NCBI RefSeq assembly: GCF_021864465.1
Contig: NZ_JAKKUV010000004.1
Coordinates: forward strand, 186,001-250,000
DNA: 64,000 bases
DNA from: Hyphobacterium sp. SN044
Lineage (GTDB): Bacteria; Pseudomonadota; Alphaproteobacteria; Caulobacterales; Maricaulaceae
Reading direction: 5' to 3'
Shown: positions 34,334 to 43,561 of the stretch, piece after piece
Layout: each line of letters opens with the position of its first letter
Position numbering within the stretch: the first letter of the stretch is position 1
Notes under the pieces: model-generated
The model's database searches: none
What the model saw: only the letters and a program-made list of their open reading frames with translations
Told to the model about the DNA's origin: nothing
Translations under genes and position numbers: made by a program

Positions 34334-35716
34334 CTATTCCTGCGCCGCGGACGGATAGGCGGGGAGGAAGTCGCCACCGAGGGCGAGATAGATGTCCACA
34401 CGATTGGTGGCCCGCTCGCGGCGGGCGCTGATCAGAAGGCTCTCGGCGCTGATTCTACGGCTCTGCGCATCGAGCAGTTCAAAGATGGTGGCCAGACCGG
34501 AGCGGTATTGCCGCTCGACCAGGCCCTCGGCGGCCGCGGCCTGTTCGAAGGCTTCGGCCTGTGCTGCGAGACGGTCGGCGAGAAGCGCGTCTGAATAGAT
34601 CGCGTCTTCCGCTTCGCGCCAGGCCGACAGCACCGTGTTCACATAGGTATGCAGCTGGGCGCGGGCGGCCGCTTCGGCGCGGTCGCGTTCGGCGCGCAGC
34701 GCACCGCCCGACCAGATCGGCGCGGTCAGCGAGCCGATCAAATTGGTCACGAGCGTGTCGGCATCGAGCAGATCGCCAAGATCGCTGCCGCCGGTTCCGC
34801 TACGGCCGGTGAAGGACAGGCGGGGTAGCAACGCGCGCCGGGCCTCGCTCGCGCGGTAGCCCGAGGCATTCAGGCGTGCTTCGGCGGCCAGGATATCCGG
34901 GCGGCGTACCAGCAGATCGGCCGGCTCACCGAGACCTGTCAGATTGCCAAGCGTCGGGAGGTCGTTGTCGTGCGCGATCGTGTTCGACGGGTAGCGGCCG
35001 AGCAGGATTTCGAGCGACCGGGCGGCGGACGCCTCGGCGCGCTGGCGCAGGGCCAGGGTCGAGCGGCTGGAGGCGAGGGCGCTGCGGAAGGTCCGCACGT
35101 CGGACGACCGCGACACGCCGGCTTCGAAGCGGCGCTCGACGAAGGACAGCGAACGCTCCTTCATTTCCACGTCGCGCGCCGCGAGGTCGGTCTGCAGCCG
35201 CGCTTCGAGCAGCGAGAACCAGGCCTTGGCGACCTGAGCGGCGAGCGAAAGGCGCGCCGCTTCGAGATCGGCACCGCTGGCCTCGGCATCGGCCAGTCCG
35301 GCCCGCGCGCGATCGCTCAGACGGCCCCAGACATCGGCTTCCCAAGACACGGACAGATCCGCGCCGAAGGCGTTGCCGCCACCGGCGTTTGTCTCGGTCC
35401 GGGTCGCGTCGCCGCCGGCACCGATGGACGGCAGACGGCTCGAATTCGCGGCCCGGGCTGACGCGCGCGCCGCGTCGAAACGCGCCGCCGCGGCCGCCAC
35501 GGACGGGTTCGCCCGCTGCGCTTCGGCGACAAGCTCGCCAAGACGCGGATCATTGAAGGTGGCCACCCAGTCGACCGGCAGGGGGCCGGCCTCAGCCGGA
35601 CCGCTCCAGATGGAACCGGCCGCGGGAAGTGCGGCGGAGCCCTGCGCCAGATCTGTGCTGGCGCAGGACGTTGCGGTGAGGCTCACCGCAGCGAGGAGGA
35701 GGAGACGACGTTTCAT
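34334..35716 (-). CDS. Outer-membrane efflux lipoprotein (NodT/OprM family)
   Basis: The 460-residue protein starts at ATG 35716 with a lipoprotein signal whose lipobox is TATSC, as in the NodT/OprM branch of TolC-like channels. Two repeated helical units follow, seen as long Ala- and Arg-rich helices with RFEAGVSRSSDV and RYRSGLATIFELLDAQ at equivalent places. It is the first gene of the pump operon. A 46-residue upstream extension in frame is rejected because it lacks a signal peptide and runs into the promoter region. Confidence 0.9.
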   Translation of the reverse strand: MKRRLLLLAAVSLTATSCASTDLAQGSAALPAAGSIWSGPAEAGPLPVDWVATFNDPRLGELVAEAQRANPSVAAAAARFDAARASARAANSSRLPSIGAGGDATRTETNAGGGNAFGADLSVSWEADVWGRLSDRARAGLADAEASGADLEAARLSLAAQVAKAWFSLLEARLQTDLAARDVEMKERSLSFVERRFEAGVSRSSDVRTFRSALASSRSTLALRQRAEASAARSLEILLGRYPSNTIAHDNDLPTLGNLTGLGEPADLLVRRPDILAAEARLNASGYRASEARRALLPRLSFTGRSGTGGSDLGDLLDADTLVTNLIGSLTAPIWSGGALRAERDRAEAAARAQLHTYVNTVLSAWREAEDAIYSDALLADRLAAQAEAFEQAAAAEGLVERQYRSGLATIFELLDAQSRRISAESLLISARRERATNRVDIYLALGGDFLPAYPSAAQE

Positions 35717-35800
35717 ATTGTTGTTCAGATGTCCCGCATCGGAATTTTGGATGCATCCTATGTGTGCGCTCTCGAAAGTCAACAAACTTTTATCGAAAAA

Positions 35801-35816
35801 CGCTAAAAGCTTAGCG
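35801..35816. promoter_or_regulatory. Inverted repeat in the efflux operon promoter region
   Basis: CGCTAA-AAGC-TTAGCG is a perfect 6-base inverted repeat with a 4-base spacer, 85 bases upstream of the outer-membrane channel gene and 173 bases upstream of phoR on the other strand. The whole 35717-35988 intergenic stretch is AT-rich compared with its surroundings, as promoters here are. No regulator gene adjoins the pump, so the site's protein is unknown. Confidence 0.35.
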
Positions 35817-35988
35817 AGTAACATGAAAAGCCTCTCGTTTTTCGTGATGCCCAATCAGGGGAGTCCGGAACAAATGTTTACGAAAGCAAACAAAATGCGC
35901 AGGGTCGGTGACCGGACTCCCCCCGTGCGCGAGTGCGTGTCACAAGGCGGGGGCAATACTTCAAATTCGGCACGCTAACGAGTGAACT

Positions 35989-37401
35989 TTGAGCAACCTT
36001 GATCCCCAGATTCGGGAACGTACGCGGCTCCGGCGCCGCGATGTGATCGCCCTGATCGCGATCGCGACGGTCGTGTTCATGGTCCTCGCCGTGACCGGGG
36101 GGATCGGGGTCTGGGAGGCGATCGCCAGCGCCGCGGCCATCGCCGCACTCGGGTTCATCTACTATCTGCTTGTGACCGCGCCGGTGAACCGGGAGCCGCC
36201 CGCGATCATCGCGCCGGCGGCGCGCCCGGCCGAAAATCCGCTGCAGCTGGCCGACACGATCGTCGCCCGCCTGCCGACACCCGTCCTGGTGATCGGTCCC
36301 GGCGGCCGGATCGAGCAGGCGAACCCGGCGGCGCGGGACTTTCTGGGCCTGGGCGCGGAGGGGGCGCAGCTCTCTGCCGTGCTTCGCCAGCCGAAAGTGC
36401 TGGAGTCGATCTCCGGCGCGCTGCGCGGGGAAAACCAGAAACCGGTGGAGTATTCGACGTTCGCTCCCATGGAGAGCCATATCCGCGCCCACGTGATTCC
36501 GCTGAAGACCGGACAGGAAGGGCCCTTCCCCTGGCGGGCGCTGCTGGTCATGGCGGACGAAACCTCGATCAAGCGCGCCGACCGGATGCGGGCCGATTTC
36601 CTGGCCAATGCCAGCCATGAATTGCGCACGCCGCTGGCTTCGCTGGCGGGCTTCATCGAGACGCTGCGCGGACATGCGCGCGAGGATATCGGCGCCCGCG
36701 ACCGCTTCCTGTCGATCATGCACGATCAGACGGAACGCATGCGGCGCCTGATCGACGATCTTCTCTCGCTCAGCCGCGTGGAGATGGACGAGCACCTCCC
36801 GCCAAATGACGAGGTCGATATCGCCGCCATAGCCCGAGACACGATCGACGTGCTCGGACCGATCGCGCGCGAAAAGGGCGTCCTGATCGAGGCCGATGCC
36901 GACGAAGCCACGCTGGTCGTGGGGCAGCGCGACCAGTTGATCGAGGTGGCGCAAAACCTGGTCGAGAACGCGATCAAATATTCCGCCAGCGGATCGCGGG
37001 TTGTCATCGAGGTGCGCGGCGGATTGACCCGCGATCAGGCCGAACATTCCAGCCACGCACTGGGCAATCAGGCGGCGCGGGTCGCTATCGCGCTGCCGGG
37101 CGGGCCGATTTCGGGCCAGGCGAAGCGCCGCTTTGCCGTCATGCGCGTGCGCGATGCCGGGGTCGGAATCGAACGCCGCCACCTGCCCCGGTTGTCGGAG
37201 CGATTCTACCGGGTCGACGGTCAGAAAAGCGGTCCCAAGGAAGGGACCGGGCTGGGGCTGGCGATCGTGAAACACATCATCAGCCGGCACCGCGGCGGCT
37301 TCATTGTGGAAAGCGCGCAGGGCGAAGGCTCCGTGTTTTCGGTCTTCATGCCCATGCCTGCGGCCAAAGCCGCGATTCAGGATGCCGCTTCCACGGAGTG
37401 A
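35989..37401 (+). CDS. phoR: Phosphate regulon sensor histidine kinase PhoR
   Basis: The 470-residue protein starts at TTG 35989. Two hydrophobic segments at about 20-60 anchor it, then a PAS domain at about 80-185 (LPTPVLVIGPGGRIEQANPA). The phosphoacceptor is H210 in NASHELRTP, and the ATPase domain has NLVENAIKY, RDAGVGI and GTGLGLAIVKH. Gene order phoR-pst-phoU-phoB identifies it as PhoR. It phosphorylates PhoB in phosphate starvation and is held inactive by PstSCAB-PhoU when phosphate is plentiful. The weak start codon suggests low expression; the exact start is not certain. Confidence 0.92.
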   Translation: MSNLDPQIRERTRLRRRDVIALIAIATVVFMVLAVTGGIGVWEAIASAAAIAALGFIYYLLVTAPVNREPPAIIAPAARPAENPLQLADTIVARLPTPVLVIGPGGRIEQANPAARDFLGLGAEGAQLSAVLRQPKVLESISGALRGENQKPVEYSTFAPMESHIRAHVIPLKTGQEGPFPWRALLVMADETSIKRADRMRADFLANASHELRTPLASLAGFIETLRGHAREDIGARDRFLSIMHDQTERMRRLIDDLLSLSRVEMDEHLPPNDEVDIAAIARDTIDVLGPIAREKGVLIEADADEATLVVGQRDQLIEVAQNLVENAIKYSASGSRVVIEVRGGLTRDQAEHSSHALGNQAARVAIALPGGPISGQAKRRFAVMRVRDAGVGIERRHLPRLSERFYRVDGQKSGPKEGTGLGLAIVKHIISRHRGGFIVESAQGEGSVFSVFMPMPAAKAAIQDAASTE

Positions 37402-37414
37402 CGGCCTACGGCGG

Positions 37415-37443
37415 TTGTCACGAAACTGTTGTGGAACTGACAT
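37415..37443 (+). promoter_or_regulatory. PHO box (three direct repeats) upstream of the pst operon
   Basis: Three 7-base units, TTGTCAC, CTGTTGT and CTGACAT, are each separated by exactly 4 bases (GAAA, GGAA), giving an 11-base period. This is the known PhoB-binding design with consensus near CTGTCAT. It sits in the 90-base gap between phoR and pstC, so phosphorylated PhoB should induce the pst-phoU-phoB operon here, giving positive autoregulation. Confidence 0.82.
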
Positions 37444-37491
37444 ACAGCCGCAGCGAGGCGCGGTGTAGAGGCTGGCCGGATTGGACGGGTT

Positions 37492-38796
37492 TTGATCCGT
37501 TCAGTGAATGACAGGCAGCACTGGATACCGATTTTCATGTCCGTCAGCGCGATTACAGGTCTTGCCCTGCTCGTCCTGATTGCGGCCGCCTTCTATGCGG
37601 GCCGCGCGCGCGCCGTTGCCGTGTCCGGCGACAAGCCCGTGCGCCTGCATTCCCTGCCGAACTATCACGGCTATTTCCTGGCCGCCTGGACGGCGATCCC
37701 CGCGCTTGCCGTCGTCGTCATCGCGACGATCGTCGAACGCCAGCTCGGCATGTCGGCCTGGACGTCGGCAGCCCTGACGGCGGTGCTCAGCGTGCTGGCC
37801 GGTCTCGCTGGCCTGTCCCTGGCCCGGCGGCGCATCAATACCGGCTTCCGCGCGCGGAACCATGTCGAGCGCCTGATCGACGTCGTCTTGCTGGCCAGCT
37901 CGGTCATCGCGATCCTGACGACGGTCGGCATCGTGGCCTCCCTGCTGTTCGAATCGCTGCGATTCTTCGAGGCGATCGACTGGCGAATCGACCGCTTCCT
38001 GTTCGGCCTCCACTGGAGCCCGCAGATTGCGATCCGCGCCGATCAGGTCGGCCAGTCCGGTGCGTTCGGTGCGGTGCCGCTGTTTGCCGGCACGGCGATG
38101 ATCACGCTGATCGCGATGATCGTGGCAGCGCCCGTGGGCCTGTTCTCGGCCATCTACCTGTCGGAATACGCCGGGCCGACGACGCGCCGCATCGTGAAGC
38201 CGCTTCTGGAAATCCTCGCGGGCATTCCGACCGTGGTTTACGGCTTCTTCGCGCTGCTCACCATCGGCCCCGCCATCCGCGGCGCGGCGGAATGGGTCGG
38301 CGACCTGACGGGCATCGTCGCGCTGCAGAATGCGGTGACGCAGAGCGCGCTGTCGGCCGGTCTGGTCATGGGCGTGATGATCATCCCCTTCGTGTCGTCA
38401 CTGTCTGACGACGTGATCAACGCCGTGCCGCAATCGCTGCGCGACGGCTCCTACGCGATGGGTGCCACCAAGTCCGAAACCGTGCGTGAAGTCATTCTGC
38501 CCGCCGCGTTGCCGGGCATTGTCGGCGCGCTGCTGCTGGCCGTCAGCCGCGCGGTTGGCGAGACGATGATCGTGGTCATGGCCGCCGGACAGGGCGCGAA
38601 CCTGACCGGCAATCCGTTCGAATCGGTCACCACGATCACGGTTCAGATCGTGATGCTGCTGACCGGCGACCAGGAATTCGACAGCCCGAAGACGCTGTCC
38701 GCCTTCGCGCTGGGTCTTGTTCTCTTCGCCTTCACGCTCGTGCTGAACGTGATCGCGCTCCGGGTCGTTCAGAAATACCGGGAAAAGTATGACTAG
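37492..38796 (+). CDS. pstC: Phosphate ABC transporter permease PstC
   Basis: The 434-residue (TTG 37492) or 419-residue (ATG 37537) protein ends in a normal permease domain with the EAA loop (GAT-KSETVREVILPAALPGI). It is longer than the roughly 300 residues of the classical PstC because of extra N-terminal membrane helices, as is usual in alphaproteobacteria. With PstA it forms the inner-membrane channel for phosphate. GGACGG before the TTG slightly favours it. The pstC stop overlaps pstA by 8 bases. Confidence 0.93.
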   Translation: MIRSVNDRQHWIPIFMSVSAITGLALLVLIAAAFYAGRARAVAVSGDKPVRLHSLPNYHGYFLAAWTAIPALAVVVIATIVERQLGMSAWTSAALTAVLSVLAGLAGLSLARRRINTGFRARNHVERLIDVVLLASSVIAILTTVGIVASLLFESLRFFEAIDWRIDRFLFGLHWSPQIAIRADQVGQSGAFGAVPLFAGTAMITLIAMIVAAPVGLFSAIYLSEYAGPTTRRIVKPLLEILAGIPTVVYGFFALLTIGPAIRGAAEWVGDLTGIVALQNAVTQSALSAGLVMGVMIIPFVSSLSDDVINAVPQSLRDGSYAMGATKSETVREVILPAALPGIVGALLLAVSRAVGETMIVVMAAGQGANLTGNPFESVTTITVQIVMLLTGDQEFDSPKTLSAFALGLVLFAFTLVLNVIALRVVQKYREKYD

Positions 38797-40519
38797 TGCC
38801 GACCGCCAGTCCGCCGTGCAAAAGCGGCTGCTCAAGCGCTATCGCGACGAGGCGCGGTTCCGGGCGTTCGGAATCGCCGCGATCGTGTTCGCCCTGGCCA
38901 TGCTCGCCCTGCTGATCGGTTCGATCGGCAGCCAGGCGATCTCGGCCTTCACGGTCAACGAGTTGACCCTGCGGGTGGAACTCGATGCGGAACGGGTTGA
39001 TCCGGCCGGTGACCGCAGCCCGGACTCGCTTCGCCGCGGCAGCTATAACGGCGTGTTGCAGGACGCGCTGCGCGCCGAATTTCCCACCGTCACCGAGCGC
39101 GAGGATTTGCGTGACCTTTTCGGCCTCTACACGCCGCTGGTCGCCGCGCGCCTGTTGAACCAGGTCGCCGACAATCCTGACCTCGTCGGCCAGACGATCG
39201 ACTTCACCTTCCCGATTTCGGACCACGCCGACCTCTATCTGAAGGGCCAGATCACCGGCCGCGAGAGCGAGGTTCTGGCGGGCGGTTTCACCATTTCCCG
39301 CGCCGACGGACGCGCGACGATCATTTCGGAAGCCGGGGTCTTCGCGGCGGTTCGCGATGCGGTCCGCGCCGATCTCGACCTTCGCGCCGATGCGATCGAG
39401 GCCCGGGCCGAGCGCTATGAAACGCGTTCGGAAGCCGCGGGCGATGCCGCGCGTTCCGAACAATCGTCGCAAGACGCGGAAGCGGCGCGCCAACAGGCGG
39501 CCGCGCTGCGCGCCCTGACGCGCGACGATGGCGGCGATCTGGAGCTGACGCCGCAATTGCCGAGCCGGCTTGTGCGCATCGCCGGCGGCTTCGTGTCCGT
39601 CGACGCCATCTCTGCCGACGGACGATCGGTTTCGGGGCGCATCCTGGTCGACGGCGATGCCGACACGGCGGCGAGCGCCGAAGTCCTGACCCTCAGCGTG
39701 CCGCAAGCGGATCGCCGCTTCTCGGACGCGCAGATCGCCTGGACCGAAGCGCTTCAGGCGCGCGGCAATGTCAGCGAAGGGTTCAATACCTGGCTGTTCA
39801 CCAATGCCGACAGCCGTGAGCCGGAGCTGGCCGGCGTGCTCGGCGCAATGATCGGCACCGTGCTTACCATCGCCGTGACGATGGCGCTGGCCATGCCGAT
39901 CGGCGTGTTCACCGCGATCTATCTCGAGGAGTTTGCACCGAAGAACCGGCTGACCGACCTGATCGAGGTGAATATCAACAACCTCGCGGCGGTCCCGTCG
40001 ATCGTGTTCGGCCTGCTTGGCCTGGCGGTTTTCATCAACACGTTCGGACTGCCAAGATCTGCGCCGCTTGTCGGTGGTATGGTGCTGGCGCTGATGACGC
40101 TGCCGACCATCATCATCTCGGCGCGCGCCGCGCTGAAAGCCGTGCCGCCGTCGATCCGCGAAGCCGCGCTGGGCGTGGGCGCGTCGAAGACACAAACCGT
40201 CTTCCACCACGTCCTGCCGCTGTCGGCACCGGGCATCCTGACCGGCTCGATCATCGGCATGGCCCAGGCGATGGGCGAGACGGCGCCGCTCCTGATGATC
40301 GGCATGGTCGCCTTCATTGCCGACGTGCCGTCGCTGAGCCTCGACGGACTGACAGAGCCGGCGACGGTGATGCCGGTTCAGATTTTCCTGTGGTCCGACG
40401 GCGCGGAGCGCGCCTTCGAGGCCCGCACGGCCGCGGCGATCATCGTGCTGCTCGGCCTGATGATCACCTTCAACGCGCTGGCGGTCTTCCTCCGCCGCCG
40501 CTTCGAAACCCGTTGGTAG
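38789..40519 (+). CDS. pstA: Phosphate ABC transporter permease PstA (long form)
   Basis: The 576-residue protein has a first membrane helix at about 30-50, then a large hydrophilic insert at about 60-335 (the DUF3333 type region of alphaproteobacterial PstA, with an Ala/Glu/Arg-rich segment), and then the usual permease core with EAA loop (GVGASKTQTVFHHVLPLSAPGI). It pairs with PstC in the phosphate channel. The insert faces the periplasm by topology. ATG 38789 lies inside the pstC end, so the genes are coupled. Confidence 0.93.
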   Translation: MTSADRQSAVQKRLLKRYRDEARFRAFGIAAIVFALAMLALLIGSIGSQAISAFTVNELTLRVELDAERVDPAGDRSPDSLRRGSYNGVLQDALRAEFPTVTEREDLRDLFGLYTPLVAARLLNQVADNPDLVGQTIDFTFPISDHADLYLKGQITGRESEVLAGGFTISRADGRATIISEAGVFAAVRDAVRADLDLRADAIEARAERYETRSEAAGDAARSEQSSQDAEAARQQAAALRALTRDDGGDLELTPQLPSRLVRIAGGFVSVDAISADGRSVSGRILVDGDADTAASAEVLTLSVPQADRRFSDAQIAWTEALQARGNVSEGFNTWLFTNADSREPELAGVLGAMIGTVLTIAVTMALAMPIGVFTAIYLEEFAPKNRLTDLIEVNINNLAAVPSIVFGLLGLAVFINTFGLPRSAPLVGGMVLALMTLPTIIISARAALKAVPPSIREAALGVGASKTQTVFHHVLPLSAPGILTGSIIGMAQAMGETAPLLMIGMVAFIADVPSLSLDGLTEPATVMPVQIFLWSDGAERAFEARTAAAIIVLLGLMITFNALAVFLRRRFETRW

Positions 40520-40537
40520 AATGGACAGCGTGAACGC

Positions 40538-41326
40538 ATGAGTACGGTCTATCACGATACGAAGATCGAGAATGCCAAGGTCGAGCTCGACAATGTCGGC
40601 GTCACCTATGGCAGCAAGACCGCCGTCAGCGGCGTTGCGCTGCGCATTCCCGACCGCTCGGTCACGGCCTTCATCGGTCCGTCCGGCTGCGGCAAATCCA
40701 CCGTGCTGCGCACGATCAACCGGATGAATGACACGATCGACATTGCCCGCGTGTCCGGGTCGGTGAAGATCGACGGCGAGGAGATCAATTCCAAGTCGGT
40801 CGACCCGGTCGTGCTGCGCGCCCGCGTCGGCATGGTGTTCCAGAAGCCGAACCCGTTCCCGAAGTCTATCTATGACAACGTCGCCTATGGGCCGCGTATT
40901 CACGGCCTCGCTTCGGGCAAGGCCGAGCTCGACGCCATCGTGGAAACCAGCCTGAAGAAGGCCGGCCTCTGGAACGAGGTCGCCGACCGGCTCGACCAGC
41001 CGGGCACCAGCCTGTCCGGCGGTCAGCAGCAGCGTCTCGTTATCGCTCGCGCCATCGCGGTGTCGCCGGAAGTGATCCTGATGGACGAGCCGTGTTCGGC
41101 GCTCGACCCGATCGCGACGGCGAAGATCGAGGAGCTGATCGACGAGCTGCGCGAGAATTACTGCATCATCATCGTGACGCACTCGATGGCCCAGGCCGCA
41201 CGCGTCTCGCAGATGACTGCCTTCTTCCACCTCGGTGATCTGGTCGAGTACGGACCGACCGAGGCGATCTTCACCAATCCGCGCGACCAGCGCACGCAGG
41301 ACTATATTACGGGACGGTTCGGCTGA
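40538..41326 (+). CDS. pstB: Phosphate ABC transporter ATP-binding protein PstB
   Basis: The 262-residue ATPase has Walker [10 protein letters not shown] at residues 47-55, the Q-loop [16 protein letters not shown] typical of PstB, the signature LSGGQQQRL and Walker [14 protein letters not shown]. It powers phosphate uptake and joins PhoU and PhoR in signalling. It lies 18 bases after pstA and 23 before phoU. Confidence 0.96.
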   Translation: MSTVYHDTKIENAKVELDNVGVTYGSKTAVSGVALRIPDRSVTAFIGPSGCGKSTVLRTINRMNDTIDIARVSGSVKIDGEEINSKSVDPVVLRARVGMVFQKPNPFPKSIYDNVAYGPRIHGLASGKAELDAIVETSLKKAGLWNEVADRLDQPGTSLSGGQQQRLVIARAIAVSPEVILMDEPCSALDPIATAKIEELIDELRENYCIIIVTHSMAQAARVSQMTAFFHLGDLVEYGPTEAIFTNPRDQRTQDYITGRFG

Positions 41327-41349
41327 GGCCGTCCGACGAAAGACAGGCG

Positions 41350-42054
41350 ATGAACACCAATACCCAGACCCATACCGTCAAATCCTTCGGCGAAGAGCTC
41401 GACCGGCTCTCCGACGATGTCGCGCGTATGGGCGGGCTGGTCGAGACGCTGGTCTCCGACTGCCTGCAGGCCGTCATGCGCCGCGACGGCGAGCTTGCGG
41501 ACAGCGTGATCGAGCGCGACCGCCAGGTCGACCAGATGGAGCGCGACATCGAAAAGCGGGTGATCCGCCTGTTCGCGCTGCGCCAGCCGATGGCGACCGA
41601 TCTGCGCATGACGATTGCCGCCTATCGGATCAGCCACGAACTCGAGCGTGTCGGCGACCTCGCCAAGAATATCGCGCGCCGTTGCCGGGTGCTGAACGAG
41701 AGCGAACCCCACGAGATGACGCGCAGCGTCGAGCGGATGGGCCGTCTCGTCATCAGCCAGATGCACGAAGTGCTCAACGCCTTCTCCGCCGGTTCGCTCG
41801 ATGATGCGCACTCGGCGATGAAGACCGATGACGAGATCGACGAGATCTACAACAGCCTGTTCCGCGAACTTCTGACCTACATGATGGAAGACGCGCGCAC
41901 GATCTCGCCCTCGACCCAGATGCTGTTCGTCGCGAAGAACCTCGAACGGATCGGCGACCACAACACCAACATTGCGGAAATGGTTCACTACGTCCTGACC
42001 GGGGAGGACTGGCGGCGCGACCGCTCGATGTCCGACCCGGACCGGGAATCCTGA
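41350..42054 (+). CDS. phoU: Phosphate transport regulator PhoU
   Basis: The 234-residue all-helical protein has the two PhoU repeats, each with a metal-binding E-R-x-GD-x-x-x-N signature: ELERVGDLAKNIARR near 100 and NLERIGDHNTNIAEMV near 200. It relays the transport state of PstSCAB to PhoR and keeps PhoB off in high phosphate. The gene is between pstB and phoB in the same operon. Confidence 0.96.
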   Translation: MNTNTQTHTVKSFGEELDRLSDDVARMGGLVETLVSDCLQAVMRRDGELADSVIERDRQVDQMERDIEKRVIRLFALRQPMATDLRMTIAAYRISHELERVGDLAKNIARRCRVLNESEPHEMTRSVERMGRLVISQMHEVLNAFSAGSLDDAHSAMKTDDEIDEIYNSLFRELLTYMMEDARTISPSTQMLFVAKNLERIGDHNTNIAEMVHYVLTGEDWRRDRSMSDPDRES

Positions 42055-42064
42055 GGAGAGCGTC

Positions 42065-42757
42065 ATGCAGCCCCATATCCTCGTGATCGAAGACGAAGAC
42101 GCACTGGCCACACTGCTTCAGTACAATCTCGAGAAGGAGGGCTATCTGGTCTCCGTCGCCGGTGACGGCGAAGAGGCCATGATGCTTGCTGAGGAAAGCA
42201 ATCCCGACCTCGTCCTGGTGGACTGGATGCTGCCGAAAGTGTCCGGCATCGAGGTCTGCCGCCGCCTGCGCGGCCGCCAGGAATCGCGCAATGTGCCGAT
42301 CATCATGCTGACGGCGCGCGGCGAGGAAGCCGACCGGATCCGCGGTCTCGACACCGGCGCCGACGATTACGTCGTGAAGCCATTCTCGATGACCGAGCTG
42401 TTCGCCCGCATCCGCGCGGTGATGCGCCGTATCCGCCCGGGTCTCGCCGACGATCAGGTCCGGTGCGGCGATATCGTCATCGACCGGGTGGCCCATCGGG
42501 TGAAGCGCGACGGCACGGAAGTGCATCTCGGCCCGACCGAATTCCGCCTGCTCGACTATCTCATGCAGCATCCGGGACGGGTTTTCTCCCGCGAACAGCT
42601 GCTCGATGCGGTCTGGGGCTCGGACGTCTATGTCGAGGCGCGCACGGTCGACGTGCATATCGGCCGTTTGCGCAAGGCGCTGAACAATGCCGGCGAGGGT
42701 GACCCGATCCGCACCGTCCGTTCGGCCGGCTACGCGCTCGACGCGGAGCGCGCCTGA
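42065..42757 (+). CDS. phoB: Phosphate regulon response regulator PhoB
   Basis: The 230-residue protein has a receiver domain with acidic pocket D10-E11, phosphorylation site D53 (LVDWMLP) and K in VVKPFS, then an OmpR-type winged helix (FRLLDYLMQHPGRVFSREQL ... VDVHIGRLRKAL). PhoB binds PHO boxes. Here it is the last gene of the operon that carries one, 10 bases after phoU. Confidence 0.96.
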   Translation: MQPHILVIEDEDALATLLQYNLEKEGYLVSVAGDGEEAMMLAEESNPDLVLVDWMLPKVSGIEVCRRLRGRQESRNVPIIMLTARGEEADRIRGLDTGADDYVVKPFSMTELFARIRAVMRRIRPGLADDQVRCGDIVIDRVAHRVKRDGTEVHLGPTEFRLLDYLMQHPGRVFSREQLLDAVWGSDVYVEARTVDVHIGRLRKALNNAGEGDPIRTVRSAGYALDAERA

Positions 42758-42785
42758 AAGAAAGGCGGCTGCCGGGGCAGCCGCC
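42755..42785. terminator. Convergent terminator between phoB and gcrA
   Basis: GGCGGCTG (42764-42771) pairs with CAGCCGCC (42778-42785). On the minus strand the hairpin is followed by TTTCTTTC, so it is best suited to end the gcrA transcript; it may also slow phoB read-through. Confidence 0.75.
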
Positions 42786-42811
42786 TGTCAGTTGGTGTCG
42801 AACCGGAAAGT

Positions 42812-43342
42812 CTAGAAATTCAGGCGGCGCGTCGCGGCCAGCGAGTCGAGAACCGCGCTCGCGTCCGACGTCTTGCGGCGGCGCTTCTGCTGCGGCTGGT
42901 AGGCCATCTTCGCGTGGGCGTCGCAATAGGCGTTGCCGGGATCGGACTTGCGGCCGCAGAAGCGGAAATCGCCGGTCGCCGGATCGCCGATCGGCCATTT
43001 GCACATCGAATCCTTCAGCGTCAGCACGGTCGCGAATTCGCCATTGGGAAGCGGTTCCGGCTCCGGGGCCTTCACCGGCTCGCGAGTGGCGGGCGCGGCT
43101 TCGGCGGTCACGCGCGGCTTGGCCGGCTGCGCGGCCGGGCGCGGACGTGGTGCGGGGGCCGGACGGCGGACCGGACGCGACGGGGTCGCGCGGCCTGACA
43201 AACCGAGACGGTGCACCTTGCCGATCACGGCGTTGCGGGTGACCCCGCCCAGCTGCTTGGCGATCTGGCTCGCCGAGAGGCCATCGGCCCACAGCTTCTT
43301 CAACATTTCGACGCGTTCGTCGGTCCAGGCCATGGCGCTCAT
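42812..43342 (-). CDS. gcrA: Cell-cycle transcription regulator GcrA
   Basis: The 176-residue protein opens with WTDERVEMLKKLW and the helix-turn-helix LSASQIAKQLG then TRNAVIGKVHRLGLSG, the GcrA hallmark. A Pro/Ala-rich linker follows and a C-terminal Cys/Trp block (CKWPIGDP, FCGR, YCDAHAKMAY) that contacts sigma70 domain 2 in Caulobacter. GcrA activates genes whose promoters carry methylated GANTC. ATG 43342 is preferred for its GGAGG; ATG 43333 would give 173 aa. Upstream lies a cluster of five GANTC sites. Confidence 0.95.
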   Translation of the reverse strand: MSAMAWTDERVEMLKKLWADGLSASQIAKQLGGVTRNAVIGKVHRLGLSGRATPSRPVRRPAPAPRPRPAAQPAKPRVTAEAAPATREPVKAPEPEPLPNGEFATVLTLKDSMCKWPIGDPATGDFRFCGRKSDPGNAYCDAHAKMAYQPQQKRRRKTSDASAVLDSLAATRRLNF

Positions 43343-43445
43343 TCTCCCTCCGGAAACCCCATTATCCATACAACCCGTTGGGGGTCTATTTTCTTATACC
43401 CCAACATATCGTGGTTGTTGCTAGATACAGTATCCAGAATGATCC

Positions 43446-43513
43446 GACTCACAAGATGCGGTCGCTGATTCGCCTGTGGAAAGCTGATTCGATTCGCAGT
43501 GGTGGCCCGACTC
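43446..43513. promoter_or_regulatory. Cluster of five GANTC (CcrM-type) methylation sites
   Basis: GANTC occurs at 43446 (GACTC), 43467, 43486 and 43491 (GATTC) and 43509 (GACTC), five in 68 bases against one expected per 256. The cluster lies in the 219-base intergenic space between divergent gcrA and the ABC-2 permease. GcrA acts at CcrM-methylated GANTC in Caulobacter, so these sites may tie one or both genes to replication. Confidence 0.65.
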
Positions 43514-43561
43514 GCCGCGTCACCCCTTGCCGGACGGCGCGGCGCGGTTTAGCTCCGGGCC

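Noticed and set aside
29789-34594. A 1601-codon open frame on the plus strand antisense to the RND efflux genes
   Set aside because: It is composed of His, Arg, Asp, Gly and Val in the pattern produced by reading GC-rich coding DNA backwards, runs through three genes, and has no recognisable domain. The minus-strand genes have full family motifs.
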